A stretch of 64,000 nt of DNA from Oxytricha trifallax (taxonomy: Eukaryota > Ciliophora > Spirotrichea > Sporadotrichida > Oxytrichidae), in the NCBI GenBank assembly GCA_000711775.1, contig ARYC01017260.1:1-64000 (forward strand). The letters are read 5' to 3'. Made by a program: the position numbers and the translations under genes. This document shows positions 1 to 11,685 of this stretch, in pieces; position 1 is the stretch's first letter, and every line of letters begins with the position of its first letter. The notes beneath the pieces are model-generated. The model had not been told where the DNA came from and did no database searches. It saw nothing but the letters and a program-made list of their open reading frames with translations.

Positions 1-1347
1 AGTAAGAGGCTCTTCAAAGATTTATAAAAGCCAGAAGAGATGAACATAGATGCAGGAGCTGGCACTAAGAGAAGAAACATAGGCCCAAAGCAAGCCTTGA
101 GAGGAAGAAAAGAAAGAGAAGCCAAATTCCTTTACGGGCAAATTTAATATGTGAACTTATTCATTTATTTATATCTAAAACTTATTTATATACACAAAAT
201 CTCCCTTCTCTTGCGCATATTTTAGCTTTCTCATTGCTGACTCTCTTAGCAGCACTCTTAATAAAATCGACTGTATCTATCTTTAAATCATGCATCAGAT
301 CGTAGAGCAGCAATTTCTTATAATGACCTTTCAATAACCCCCAATATAATTCAATTCAATTGAACTAAGAGCTGTAAGAAACATTAAATACAGGTGTTAT
401 ATTTAGCCTTTCATATTCCTTCCTTGAGTCTTTAGTTTTATGAACAGACAAGTTATCAACGAATAGAATAATTTCTTAAGCAGCGTACTTATCTCTCAGT
501 TATTGCAAGAATTTAATATATTATTCAGTCTTTATAGAACGAGGGTGAATAACATAAGTCTCGAGGCCACTATCTTCACTTATTCCACCAAATATTGCAT
601 GAGTTTAAACCTTAACCTTTTAATCATATACTTCAATGTTGCTGTACCTCTTATACCAAGACCTTGATATAAAGGTAATAAATGTAAATACTGCCTCATC
701 AGCGTGTATGAACTTTATATTATGCTCTTAAGCACTTTGCATTTAATCGAATATATAATTTAAATTATCCTAATAAAATAGAAAATTAAAGTCAATCACT
801 CTCTTAATGCGATTGACTGTCTTGTAAGATATTCCATTATTTTTATATATGCTAGCTATAGATTAAGCAAATATGTGAAGCTCAGAAAATTGGCGATGAA
901 ACATCACAGCCCTCTAGGCTAGAGAGAAATGAGCCCAGTACTTAAGAGTCTTATCATTAATAAGATATTCAATATGATGCTGCTAAAATTTTAAGGGTCT
1001 CTAAGGCTTAGAATTAAGATGCTATCTCTTTAAATTCAATGCTAATAGACAGTAAGACCTCACAATTGCAGGAGATTTATGGAGTAGCCTTGCTATAGAC
1101 GTATAATTAAGAAAAGGCTTGAGTTAATCACTATAATCATCACATCCATATCGCAACTTAAACAATAAATCTATATACTCACTGTCATAAACAGACCCCA
1201 AACCTCGCATATACTCACTTAAAATACTAATATTTAAACATTAAACCCTACATAAACCCTAATAAAACCCTAATAAAGTATGCACTAATAGTCTACTTTT
1301 ATCAATCAAAAACTCAATCAAACTACTGAGAGGGTTTTGGGGTTTTG
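1..1347. mobile_element. TBE transposon copy 1, right portion
   Basis: This is the right end of a telomere-bearing element, cut by the window edge. It starts just past the third (22-kDa-type) ORF, carries a minus-strand transposase and ends in an inverted-repeat terminus whose last bases are GGGTTTTGGGGTTTTG, followed by AAT at 1348-1350, a candidate target site of the ANT type. The sequence is nearly identical to copies 2 and 3 in this window. The left end and its target duplication lie outside the window. Confidence 0.93.
161..1210 (-). pseudogene. TBE transposase (42-kDa type), premature stop
   Basis: This is a DDE transposase of the IS630/Tc1-mariner superfamily, the enzyme thought to cut TBE ends and, as a family, to take part in genome rearrangement in Oxytricha. 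Read with TAA/TAG as Gln, the frame runs 350 codons from ATG at 1208-1210 to TGA at 161-163. The first catalytic Asp lies in HADEAVF, the second in LFVDNLSVHKT, and the Glu should lie in FNGIEFYWG. At 356-358 a TGA replaces the Gly codon of FNGIE, so translation would end two residues before the catalytic Glu. No frameshift was seen elsewhere. The gene is convergent with the third TBE ORF, whose end lies at the window edge. Confidence 0.9.
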
Positions 1348-1350
1348 AAT

Positions 1351-3600
1351 GATATAAGAAATTCATTGTTAATTTCAATGCTATATATTTACTTTTTGGG
1401 CATACTTACTATAAGGCTTTAAAAATATGACATGACAAATTTGATTTATTAAAATTAAGTTAATATTATAAACATCTAAGTTATATCTCATTAAATTGTT
1501 ATATTTATAAATACAATATTCAATATATTTATTTATGCATAATTTTTAATTAGATTTGATAAAGATTTCTAATTTTTTATTTAGTTATCTTTGACTAAAT
1601 TAAAAGTGAATTTATATGAATTAATTGTAATTTAAAATTATAAGACAATCAACAAATTTAGTGTACCTAATTTTTTAAAATATAATTAAGTCAACCTAAT
1701 TTAATGATTTTAATAAATTCATTATATAAAATGTAAATCTATTTCAAAAAAGAGCTTTAAATTTAGTTTGTTCATGATTGCTACTTCGAATATATTTAAA
1801 CTGACTAAGATATAACATAAGTTATAAGCATGTTTTGCTAATTTTTTAATTAAATTATTGCCTAAAAAAAGAATTAATCCTATTTAAATTTTTAATTTAA
1901 ATAATAGTTTTAATTTTCATTATACAATAAGAATGCTCTCGCAGAAAATTTCTAATAATTTTAATTTAAATTATTCAAAGTGGTATTTTTCTAAAATAAA
2001 ATTTATTTAAATAATTAAATATGATGATCTTTTATGAATGTAATGGTCAATCATTAAAATAAGAAATTATATTATATTATATTTAAAATCAAATCTATAC
2101 TATAGAGTATCACAATATTTTAACTGAAAAGAATATTAGAGAGAAAATAATGATTTGAACACAAAGAAATATCAATCAATATTTTTTCCATTAACAATAT
2201 AAGTAATCTTTAACAGATAAAGGGGTTTTGGGTTTTTTATTACAGTGATTAAATATATGAACTATCCTATTGAAAGCAATTGAAAGGTTAGAAGTTGAAG
2301 ATAGGGAGTCTCATTAAATAAAAGCATTGATATTACAAAGATGAATCTCCTTATAAAGTAGAGTGAGTAATTTATTTTTTTAATTTAAAAAGTAGATAAT
2401 ATAATCGAATGTGTCGTCAAATAATCGTAAAATAATACTGGGTATTTTAAAAAAACGAAGGCAAAAATAATTTTCGTTGTATCTATTATAAATTATTTCA
2501 TGAAAAGATGTAACTTATTATTATCTCTATAATTAAGCTAATGAATTAGTGTCATAAATGTATTAGAAAATTAAATAGTATAAAATTTGGTCATTTGTAA
2601 ATTGAGGCTATATTTTTTTATTAATTTTTTATCATATTTTTTGCAAGATTGAATCTTTATTTATTATTGTAGAAATTAATTTTAATGAATAAAAAATACA
2701 GCGAGTAATTATTAGATTTATTAATTTGTTTACAATTAATATTAAATGAATATTTAAAAACTATTACACTTTAAACTATTGTCAATTCTTAATCAGTAAA
2801 ATCAAATATTTTTCTTAACTAATAAGTTTATTTTTAAGAAATAGCAATATAAATAAATTAATCTATTAATACTCCTAAACCAAAATAAAATGCTTTATCT
2901 TTATAATTAATGAAGATCATAATATTAAATAATTATTGACTCACCAACATTAAATTTAAGCAATAGGGCTTAAATATTTCCTGCTTATATAATAATAAGT
3001 GAATAAATAATTAGTACAAGTCATTACCACCATCTATTAAACAAATCTACTTATTTAAACATTTATTAGCTCTCATATCTTGGTAAAGATTAAAATAAGT
3101 TCATAAAATTAGATTAATTATTAAAAAATTAATAAGCTCTTTAATATTTTGAAATTAATAATGAGATAAGGGATAGTGAAAAATCATGAAAGTTATATTT
3201 TTAAAAATATTGTTTTAATATCGAGGGAAATTAATATGTTTCTTCAATAATTTTTGAAAAATATGAGATATTTTAATGTTTAAGAGGAAACAAACTTTCT
3301 TAGAGGATTTTTAATTAAAAATGTTGTAATAGGCTATAGACCATTTCTTTTCCGTATTTAAATTTTCATGTAAAGGTTTTATTTAGTTAAGCTTTTTGAA
3401 TGAATTTTCTTTGTGTTGATTCATTATAAAGGGGAGCAAAGTTGGTGCAAAAATACAAAAAATCTAAATGAATTAAGACAGAAAAAATAATTACAAATAA
3501 TATAAGTGATATTACACTTGAGATCGAAACTCCATAGCCTTAATCAAATCTAAAATTCTTGAAATTTATTATAACACTAAGTAAAGTGTTTAAGTATTAT
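1351..3600. other. AT-rich germline DNA with one telomere-like terminus
   Basis: No convincing coding frame was seen. The stretch holds runs of A/T with a single TBE-like end at about 2220-2240 (GGGGTTTTGGGTTTTTT). No matching opposite end was found nearby, so this may be a remnant of an older element into which copy 1 inserted, or a chance C4A4-like block. Confidence 0.5.
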
Positions 3601-4240
3601 TCAATGAAAAGCCTTATTGGAAATGCAAACATAAATTTAGAAGCGAAAAGTTAAGCAACTCTCAAGATTCTATAAAACTTAATGAACAATCAAATCTTAC
3701 TTAGGAACTAAATTTGCAAATGATTGAAGAATGATAGTAAAAATAATTAATACAGGCGATATCAAAAGCAAAAATGTGTTGAAACCCATATTTTCAACTG
3801 CAATTCCAGAATCATATCCAAAATCTCTAAAATTATCATTATAAGCATCTGTCTCTGGGATTTCGAACACTGAATCCACAAGCTATTGAGAGAATAAATA
3901 GTCAAATCTTAAAGAACCCACTACTAGCTAAAAGAAGTAATATAAATTTGCAGGTATCATTAGCTCATACAAGGGTAAATGAGAAATCAATTACTGACTG
4001 TTAACAAAACCCCAAAGAACCTGCAATGATTATGAAATTATCATTTAAGTTCCCACTTAAGTAATGAGTATGGACGAAAATGTACTGTTAAAAAATTCTG
4101 CTATTTTCTTGACAAAATCTCCATCGTAATTCGGTATCTAAGGAGGTACATATGTTGAGTATGACATTGACTTGTTTGTATTCGTGTATATAAATAAGGA
4201 AGGATTAAAACATTGCTTGACTATTTTTATTAGGAAATTA
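3601..4240 (-). CDS. C-terminal MDS of a ciliate CADG-type surface membrane protein
   Basis: The minus-strand frame is open from about 4240 to TGA at 3601-3603 with TAA/TAG as Gln. It encodes about 200 residues, including a stretch with WGFVNSQQLISHLPLYELMI and IPANLYYFFQLVVGSLRFDY, followed near its end by a strong membrane segment (NTFLLLISPVLIIFTIILQ). This is the conserved membrane-proximal region of the large cysteine/CADG-type surface proteins of ciliates. It is the last of a series of minus-strand MDSs reaching back to about 12.7 kb. An internal Met at 4165-4167 exists, but the frame continues upstream, so I treat the piece as an MDS and not a complete gene. The function is unknown. 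A role as a cell-surface receptor or adhesin is only inferred from family habits. Confidence 0.75.
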
Positions 4241-5204
4241 GGAATAAAAAAATCAAAAAATTAATATACTTATCCTAAAATTTTTGGCCTCTCTTAACTA
4301 CAGTAAAGTAATGTTTATTTTTTCCCTAAATCTGTCAATTTTGGTCAATTTCTAGCAATTTATTATAACTTTGAAATTCTTTTACATTACATTTTAGTAT
4401 ATTTTTTCATCTGTACTATAAATTTAATTAAGATATGAAACTATAATTTATTACTAAGAATAATTAAAAATATTATAATTTGACTAATATCTTTTAAAAT
4501 TATTTAGATGTTAATTTATTAAATTGAACAAATTATTTTCATAATTTATTTATATGATATCCATATAGTTTATTTATAAAATGGATTTGTAAGTGTTATT
4601 CTTAACTGTGTTTTGTCAACTCCAGAAGATTGAACAAATAAGGGTTTTGAGAAGTTGATCTTTATTTGTAAACTCAATGTTTAAATTAATGTTAAAACAT
4701 ATTAGAACTATTAAATAAAATTAAATTAATCTTGTACTGACTTTATTTTAAATTGCACAAACATATAGTTATTTTACCATATTTAGTCCAGGTTTTATGA
4801 AAAACTACATCAATTACTTTATTATAGCAAAAGATTTACTCTGGAATCATAAGCATTTACTTAATAGTATACAATGTTATTTACTAAGCTACTGTATTAT
4901 AAAAGGGGGTTTATAACGTTATCTTTAGCAAATACTACAGTCCAATTAAAAGTAATTTTAAAGCCAATATCCTATTTATGTTTTCAAAATATTATTAACA
5001 AGAACTATATTAAGTTTCATGTTTTATATTTTGAAATAAATTAAAATAAAAAAACCCAATTTTCAAATTGTAGTTCTGAATAAATTATTATTGAAATTTT
5101 TTCAAATATCTGATAAATAAACTATAATTAAAAAATGATCAATAGTTGATAAACAGTTTATATTGAAGGATCATCTATTTGTAATTTGAGTGATTGATAA
5201 ATCT

Positions 5205-5338
5205 ATTTTAGAATTTCAGTTTCGTTTGTAGTATTTAGAGGTTTCTCAAATTTAATGGTCACTAATCCAGTTGGAGAAATTTGTTAAACCTTGAATTTGG
5301 AAGTGTCCTAGATACTTATAATATCTGATAAGTTGCTT
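5205..5338 (-). CDS. MDS of the CADG surface protein (beta-rich module)
   Basis: This open minus-strand segment encodes SNLSDIISIQDTSKFKVQQI, then SPTGLVTIKFEKPLNTTNET, typical of the Ig-like region after the CADG repeats in this family. It joins the next upstream MDS through a shared 6-bp pointer. TTGCTT (AAGCAA on the coding strand) occurs at 5333-5338 and again at 5536-5541, in the same codon phase, and collapsing them gives VVKSNLSDII. The flanking sequence is much richer in A/T and has stops in all frames. Confidence 0.78.
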
Positions 5339-5541
5339 AAAAAAAGAAGAATTTTATTTTTAAATTTAATTAGTAAAATGTTTTTACCAAAAAAATATAA
5401 TGACTATAATTAAAATCTGTAATTTGTAATGCTAATTACTGCTCTCAATTAGTCATCAAAAATTTGCAATTCTATAAAATAAGTAAATGAAAAAAATTAT
5501 AAAGGAAATTAAGAGTTCAATAGTATTTATTATGATTGCTT
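5339..5541 (-). other. IES between two surface-protein MDSs, pointer AAGCAA
   Basis: This 203-bp AT-rich segment is bounded by the direct repeat AAGCAA (coding strand). One copy is counted inside the IES. Removing it joins two open frames in phase, the standard signature of a nonscrambled Oxytricha IES. Confidence 0.75.
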
Positions 5542-5645
5542 TTAACTACATCTGTATTGTTCATTTGGATTAAATCACTCTATAATACAATGACTGTTAT
5601 ACGATATTTTGTAGAAAGAGGATTGGCGTTATTGTAAATAAAGAT
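5536..5645 (-). CDS. MDS of the CADG surface protein
   Basis: The minus-strand open segment encodes IYNNANPLSTKYRITVIVLQ followed by SDLIQMNNTDVVKSN. The pattern resembles the end of a cadherin-like (CADG) repeat, which normally finishes in a run like YRITVIV. It lies between the 5205 and 5955 MDSs and is joined to the former by the pointer AAGCAA. The upstream junction could not be fixed to a base. Confidence 0.7.
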
Positions 5646-5954
5646 AAAAGATATGCTAATATTATTTTTACCTTAAGAATTTTTTTATCTTTATGCTAAT
5701 ATTAATTGAAAATACAATAAAAGTAACATTTATAGGGAAATAAATCTGAAAATGCAGCTAATCATGCTATATTATACTCCAGTATATTTAATTGAATAGA
5801 CCAAAGCATAAATATTTATAATATAAAGGTTTTTTAATGGCTTTTTATTAAAATGAATATTTTTAAAGTGATCAATTCTATAATGATATTTTATATTATT
5901 TTATTTTTATTTGCCTAAAATTTAAGCAATTGAATTGAAATTACATATATAATA

Positions 5955-6067
5955 TCATCTGTGAGTGTTACTGTGATGTCTTACTCACCAAGTTGCTTTA
6001 AGCTAGCTGTGAATTCCATTCTATTGTTATCCAAAAATTTAAAGAATTCTCCTGTATAAGGTCCATT
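5955..6067 (-). CDS. MDS of the CADG surface protein
   Basis: The minus-strand frame encodes GPYTGEFFKFLDNNRMEFTA then SLKQLGEQDITVTLTDDI. The second part is the typical closing strand of a dystroglycan/cadherin-like (CADG) domain. The flanking bases are AT-rich with TGA in frame. It is part of the same minus-strand series as the neighbouring MDSs, and the order along the DNA matches the order expected in the protein, so this part of the gene appears unscrambled. Confidence 0.72.
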
Positions 6068-6591
6068 TTAAAAACATTACCATTAATATTTTAAATTAAT
6101 ACTTTAATTTTTTAATTTATAAATTGTCTTGACAATACGAAGAAAAAAATCAAGAAAATTATGTTTACCTATTAATCTTCTGTAAATAATATAAAAATGT
6201 GAAATTAAAAAGGTTAAGAAGTTCAGCTTTATTTATGGATCATTATAATTTACTATTACCAAAAATAATTAAAATGTAAAAGATCAGCTTGTTTGATAGA
6301 TTCTATTATTAGAGAAAAAGTTCCTTGTCATAAAATAAACCGGTTTTTAGTATGATCTAATTTTATTACTGGGCTACACCTTTTATCTACTTTCAGAACT
6401 TATGACTTTTATTATATAGTATCTAATTTAATTAAAAAATATTTTTTACTAAAATTGCGCTGCAAAATTTACCAGTCAAATATTTTTAGACTGGCTCCTT
6501 TTTACTAGAAAAAAATTAAAATCCATTTATTATGGTCGTTCTAATTTTGGCAATATAAATTTTTTCTTCTTATTTATTATCACAAAATACT

Positions 6592-7079
6592 AAAAACTTA
6601 AATTGATCATAATAATAAGATATAGAATTAATGATTTAATTCTGTTTCGCAGATATTGTAACTTAATCACCATTAGGATCAAAGAAATCTGGCAAATAAA
6701 GAATAGCCTATCCTCCTGCTCTTATAGTAAACCCTTAAAGTTTCGTGTAAAACATGGGAGCCAGGTTAAAGCTTTTGGTGCTAGAACTACTATTCGTAGT
6801 ACTATTGATTGTTAAGTTAGTACTAGGGTTGGTTGTTTGATTAGTTGTGCTATTCGTTGTTGTTCCATTTGTAGTACTATTCGTTGTGGTATTTGTAGTA
6901 GTATTCGTAGTAGTATTAGTTGTGGTGTTCGTTGTAGTATTAGTTGTCGTATTTGTGGTAGTTTAATTTAGACCAGGCAAGCTCCTCCCGTCATAAGCAT
7001 ACTCAACTATAAACGTAGCCTCATTTGAGAGCCCATCTTGGATTTTACATTTAAACTTCAAGTTATAGATACCCACAGC
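6592..7079 (-). CDS. MDS of the CADG surface protein with Thr/Asn repeat linker
   Basis: The minus-strand frame starts next to TBE copy 2 and reads NAVGIYNLKFKCKIQDG, then the end of a CADG module. A low-complexity linker follows, made of about seven TTTN-type units with many N-x-T sequons. The next module then begins with a PDFFDPNGDQVTISAK motif. The DNA of the linker (about 6800-6965) is an imperfect trinucleotide-rich repeat. The linker resembles mucin-like, glycosylated stalks of surface proteins; glycosylation is inferred. The preceding MDSs of the gene lie beyond the TBE at 11440-12680. Confidence 0.8.
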
Positions 7080-7082
7080 ATT

Positions 7083-7220
7083 CAAAACTTCAAAACCCTT
7101 TCAGTAGTTTGATTGAGTTTTTGATTGATAAAAGTAGACTATTAGTGCATACTTTATTAGGGTTTTTATGGGGTTTATGTAGGGGTTTAATGTTTAAATA
7201 TTAGTATTTTAAGTGAGTAT
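7083..7220 (+). repeat. TBE copy 2 left inverted terminal repeat
   Basis: The repeat begins with a degenerate C4A4 motif (CAAAACTTCAAAACCC) and runs to the transposase start codon. Its inverse is at 10993-11131. Similar ends occur at 22774-22911 and 26788-26904, the latter lacking about 17 bp. Confidence 0.92.
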
Positions 7221-8270
7221 ATGCGAGGTTTGGGGTCAGTTTATGACAGTGAGTATATAGATTTATTGTTTAAGTTGCGATATGGATGTGATGAATATAG
7301 TGAATAACTCAAGCCTGTTCTGAATTATACGTCTATAGCAAGGCTACTCCATAAATCTCCAGCAACTGTGAGGTCTCACTGTCTATTAGCATTGAATTTA
7401 AGAGATAGCATCTTAATTCTAAGCCTAAGAGACCCTTAAAATTTTAGCAGCATCATATTGATTATCTAATTAATGATAAGACTCTTAAATACTGGGCTCA
7501 TTTCTCTCTAGCCTAGAGGGCTGTGATGTTTCATCGCCAATTTCCTGAGCTTCACATATCTGCTTAATCGATAGCTAACATATATAAAAAGAACGGAATA
7601 TCTTACAAGACAGTCAATCGCATTAAGAGAGTGATTGACTTTAATGTTCCATTTTATAAGACTATTTTAAATTATATATTCGATTAAATGCAGAGGTCTT
7701 AAGAGCATAATATAAAGTTCATACACGCTGATGAAGCTAGTATTTACATTCAATACCTTTATATCAAGGTCTTGGTACAAGAGGTATAGTAATATAGAAG
7801 TTTATGACTAAAAGGTTAAGGTTTAAACTCATGCTATTCTTGGAGGAATAAGTGAAGATAGTGGCCTCGAGACTTATGTTATTCACCCTCGTTCTATAAA
7901 GACTGAATAATATATTAAGTTCTTGCAATAACTCAGAGATAAGTACGCTGCCTAAGAAACTATTCTATTCGTTGATAACTTGTCAGTTCATAAAACTAAA
8001 GACTCAAGGAAGGAATATGATAGGCTAAATATAACACCTGTATTTAAATTTCCTTACAGCCCTTAGTTCAATGGAATTGAATTGTATTGGGGGTTATTGA
8101 AAGGTCATTATAAGAAATTGCTGCTCTACCATCTGATGCATGATTTAAAGATAGATACAGTCGATTTTATTAAGAGTACTGCTAAGAGAGTCAGCGATGA
8201 TAAAGCTAAAGTATGCGCAAGAGAAGGGAGATTTTGTGTATATAAATAAGTTTTAGATTTAAGCGAATGA
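7221..8270 (+). pseudogene. TBE transposase with compensating frameshifts
   Basis: This is the same DDE transposase family as in copies 1 and 3, 1050 bp from ATG 7221 to TGA 8268-8270. Compared with copy 1, one base is missing in the run after the N-terminal helix-turn-helix-like part (around 7400) and one is inserted just after the HADEA motif (around 7740), so the net length is conserved but the middle is out of frame. The second Asp (VDNLSVHKT) and the Glu motif (FNGIE) are present in the restored frame. It is not expected to give a working enzyme. Confidence 0.88.
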
Positions 8271-8431
8271 ATAAGTTTACATATTAAATTTGCCCGAAAG
8301 GGATTTGGCTTCTCTTTCTTTTCTTCCTCTTAAGGCTTGCTTGGACCCATGTTTCTTCTCTTAGTGCCAGCTCCTGCATCTATGTTCATCTCTTCTGGCT
8401 TTATAAATCTTTGAAGAGCCTCTTACTCAAT

Positions 8432-9062
8432 TCAAGTTTTACTTTAGACTTTCTCTCTCTGTTTAATTTACTGCGCTCTTTCATCAAGTATATAGCAGTA
8501 CCAAGCTTTTCTATAAAGTTAGAAGACTAAGCTTACTTGAGATGAAAGGATGCTTTTAAAGTTCCTACAGCCAGGTATCACTTATTTTAATACTTGCTTC
8601 TCTTTTTCTTGAGGAGAGATGCTGTAGCGTTTCTTAGGAGCTTCTTAAATAACTTCATTTTAGTACTCAGGTTTCAAAGTTGCAAGAACACCAAAGAAGA
8701 AGTTTCTCTCTGGCAACTTATTTGAGAGCTGTAGCTTTGATGGAAGGTAGATAGCTACGTCCCGATCACTCATAGCATCGTCATATAGGTTTGTCACTGA
8801 TATTTCAGGGTAGTTAGGTATCTCTATCATCCTAATTTCATTAGACTTAAAGCTTTTTTCTCTTCACTCAGTAAGGCTTTTAAGAATGAGATTTTAGTTC
8901 ACTCCTAAGTTGGCAAGAATAATCCAACTATAATGGATTTATTAATCTTACTTAAGAATTTACCTTGATGTACCAGATATCTATAAAGATCCTCTTTACT
9001 TCGAAATTTTCCTATTAAATCTTGAGATTAAATTCTCTTCATTGCATCATTCATAGACTCAT
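8432..9062 (-). pseudogene. TBE 22-kDa-type ORF, frame off by one
   Basis: This is the third TBE ORF, of unknown function, kept in all TBEs. The start codon is at 9060-9062 (MESMNDAMKRIQ in copy 3). It has the conserved block with RSKEDLY and LFLPTQEGTKISFLKA. The distance between start and the TGA at 8432-8434 is not a multiple of three, so at least one indel separates the N- and C-terminal halves. It is convergent with the transposase and divergent from the kinase ORF. Confidence 0.72.
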
Positions 9063-9280
9063 CTTGCTTCCTCTTTAGAAATATTAATGAAATTTAAAAT
9101 TATGGATATCCATTCTAAGTTTATTAAAATCTTACTACTAAATAGGGAGGACCTACTGGAGGTCAACTATGAAAAGATATGAGGAGAAGCATTGAAAAAC
9201 TTGCTCCAAGTTTCACAGATTGATTTCCATCTTTATCAAACTTTCTCCATTAAATTGCTCCTAATAATGTTTAATTATTT

Positions 9281-9331
9281 TAGGAGGTCCTCCAAATTAA
9301 GTTCAAACTTGATTTGGAGGACCTCCTAGAG
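9281..9331. repeat. Internal palindrome of TBE
   Basis: AGGAGGTCCTCC and its inverse flank a short loop between the divergent 22-kDa and 57-kDa ORFs. Related copies are at about 24573-24725 in copy 3. Its place between divergent start codons makes a shared promoter or processing signal possible, but this is only inference. Confidence 0.7.
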
Positions 9332-9529
9332 AAACAAAACTTCATTAGGAGTATTTTAATTTTCTAAAATGTTTAAAATTTTCATAAAATATGTCAACTT
9401 AGAGTTTTTATGGTTAGTTAATTTCTTAACTCTCAGCAAAGAATCTACCAGAGTGTCTTATACTCGACTAATATAGTTTATCAAGGTATATTATATCATT
9501 ATTATAATAAAATATATCAGCAAACTAAA

Positions 9530-10971
9530 ATGAGCGCTAACCTGTTAAGAAGAGCGGCATTACTTGGATCAAGCCAATAAAAGTTATCATTCCAGCAACC
9601 AAGAAAAGTAGAGACCAGAGACGCTTATACTCAGTGGGAGCCTACTTATGACAACTTTGACCATTCTAGCTTTGATATTTAAATATAAGTTAAGTAGGAG
9701 GTAATCAAAGAAGCTTTGCAAATTGAGGAGGAGGTTAAACAACCAGCCATAGAGCATTAATAAATAACAGCCAAAGTTGACTATAAATGCAAAGAATGCA
9801 ATAAAGTTTTCCCTTACAAGTCAACTTATAAGAGACACTTGAAGATATACACAACGATATGCCAAGGTTATATCTCAAGCATTAAAAGAAAAATGGGAAG
9901 TATGTCTGTGAGTTCTGTGAGAAGCCATATTCTCATACTAGAGACCTCAAAGTGCACTTAAAGAAAAAGCACAATTACCGTTTTGTCTTTATTCATGAAC
10001 CTACAGGGAATAGATTCCTCTAAAAGAGAAGATCAAGAAACCCAGCGGAGTCTCTTAGAGTTGAAGTCTAGAAGTAAGTAAAAATGAAGAAAGCAGTCAA
10101 GAACTTTCCAGTCTCTGAGATCAATAAAATCATGGTTAAAATAGAGGCAATGAAGATTCCTATATTAAAAACTATTGACTTAGATTCTTGCCTAGAAAGC
10201 TACCTCACTCTTGAAGATAAAATAGAGAAAACAGTCATTACTGATGACTAATATGCTTACAAGATATATCCATTCAATTACTTCCTTGCTGATGACAAGT
10301 TCCAAATGGATTTGCAAATGAGTATTATGCTCTTTAAAAGGCAAAGTAAAATGAGTGCAGGCATATCATATAGCTTGATGCTATTTTACTTGGTAAAGAT
10401 CATGTAGCCTTCAGGCATCCTTTACTAGAAATGACTTACAGAGAATTCTTATCTGACAACAGATGTCAAAGATAAATTAGCTAAATAGTATAGCAGATAG
10501 TGGAGGGGATTGAAGAGCTTCACAAGCTAGGATATGCTCATAGAGACTTAAAGCCAGAAAATATCATGATGAACTTTCAGTCTTAGAGTTTATATTATTG
10601 ACTTCAACAGAGCTCAAAGAGTGCAAGCCTCTGCATAAGGAAATGTATACGACCTCCTGGATATTTCCCAGAGAGAGGATTGAAGAGATGGAGACACTTA
10701 ATGGGATATCTGGGCTCTAGCAGTAATAATAATAGAGAGCGACTGGCCAAGAAACGATTACCTTAGCTGCAGGGGTGAGACAGATTCTAAGCAGAGAATC
10801 AAACAATATCTCGTTAAAAATAAAATAAATGGAGGTCTCAGAGAACTTGCATACTCAACTATTATCAAGCCAAGCTAAGAAAATTAACAAACAATAGAAA
10901 CAATCAACATAAAATTAGAAAGATAAAATTCAGAGAACTGCCACATGACTCTAAGCTTATGTTTGTGTGAA
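9530..10971 (+). pseudogene. TBE 57-kDa zinc-finger/kinase ORF, damaged
   Basis: The N-terminal half has two C2H2 zinc fingers (YKCKECNKVFPYKSTYKRHL and CEFCEKPYSHTRDLKVHLKK). The C-terminal half resembles a protein kinase, with the catalytic-loop motif HRDLKPEN near 10538 followed by DFN where most kinases have DFG. Compared with copy 3 a base is missing before the second finger (around 9850) and two are missing between HRDLKPEN and DFN (around 10580), so the frame is broken. The end is uncertain because the frame stays open into the terminal repeat. Confidence 0.8.
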
Positions 10972-11439
10972 ATATTTTAAAAACTCGCTTGTTATACTCA
11001 CTTAAAATACTAATATTTAAACATTAAACCCCTACATAAACCCTATTAAAACCCTAATAAAGTATGCACTAATAATCTACTTTTATCAATCAAAAACTAA
11101 ATCAAACTACTGAAAGGGTTTTGGGGTTTTGATTGATGTCAATGCTTTTGGCAATTAAATATTATAAACTTTATCAAATTCCATAATTTTTTAATATTAA
11201 AATGGGTATTTAATACAGAGTTGGAGAATAAAACAATGGGCTAAGATTTTTAGATTTTATTTTTAATAATATATAATAAGCATAAATTAGTTTAATTTAT
11301 TGTAATTTGAAAATAAATGGATTATACACTTTATAAATTTTTATGCTTAAAATCATCTATAAGAGATGTCATTAAACAAAAATTAAAAAAATTAAACGCT
11401 TGAAAATTATAATATTTTTGCTTTAATGTAAAGTGAATT

Positions 11440-11525
11440 TGCACTAGGTATAAAAGTAAATTTGCTATTTAGACTGCTCCCATCTGTGCTTTAAATATAA
11501 ATAACATTAGAAATTAAGGTTCTTG
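11440..11525 (-). CDS. MDS of the CADG surface protein
   Basis: The minus-strand open segment reads IYIQSTDGSSLNSKFTFIPS, a pattern that in CADG repeats directly precedes the VGIYNLKFKC strand found at the other side of TBE copy 2. This supports an uninterrupted gene order across the transposon. The boundaries are approximate. Confidence 0.65.
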
Positions 11526-11685
11526 ACATCTTTTTTTAAATAATTATATTAATTTAAATGTATTAAGTATACTCTGTATCAACACAAACTGTTTAGTTAT
11601 ATGTGCAATTTATTAAATAATAAATTTATTGTATAATTTAGGATAATATTTTATAAAATATGTTTGCAATTGTCAATTGGAACTA

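Larger units (their letters stand above)
7083..11131. mobile_element. TBE transposon copy 2, full length with ATT target duplication
   Basis: This is a complete 4049-bp element. Each terminus is about 138 bp of inverted repeat (7083-7220 and 10993-11131) that starts with C4A4-type telomeric sequence, slightly mutated on the left. The trinucleotide ATT at 7080-7082 and 11132-11134 is an exact target duplication fitting the ANT preference of TBEs. It carries a plus-strand transposase, a minus-strand 22-kDa-type ORF and a plus-strand zinc-finger/kinase ORF, all with lesions. It sits in the surface-protein gene, so precise excision during macronuclear development would be needed for that gene to work. 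Confidence 0.96.

Noticed and set aside
4740-4930. Possible extra MDS of the surface-protein gene
   Set aside because: One minus-strand frame is open but its composition is not convincing and no pointers match.
9142-9340. Repeated AGGAGG motifs that look like ribosome-binding sites
   Set aside because: The genome is eukaryotic; they belong to the palindrome between the divergent TBE ORFs.
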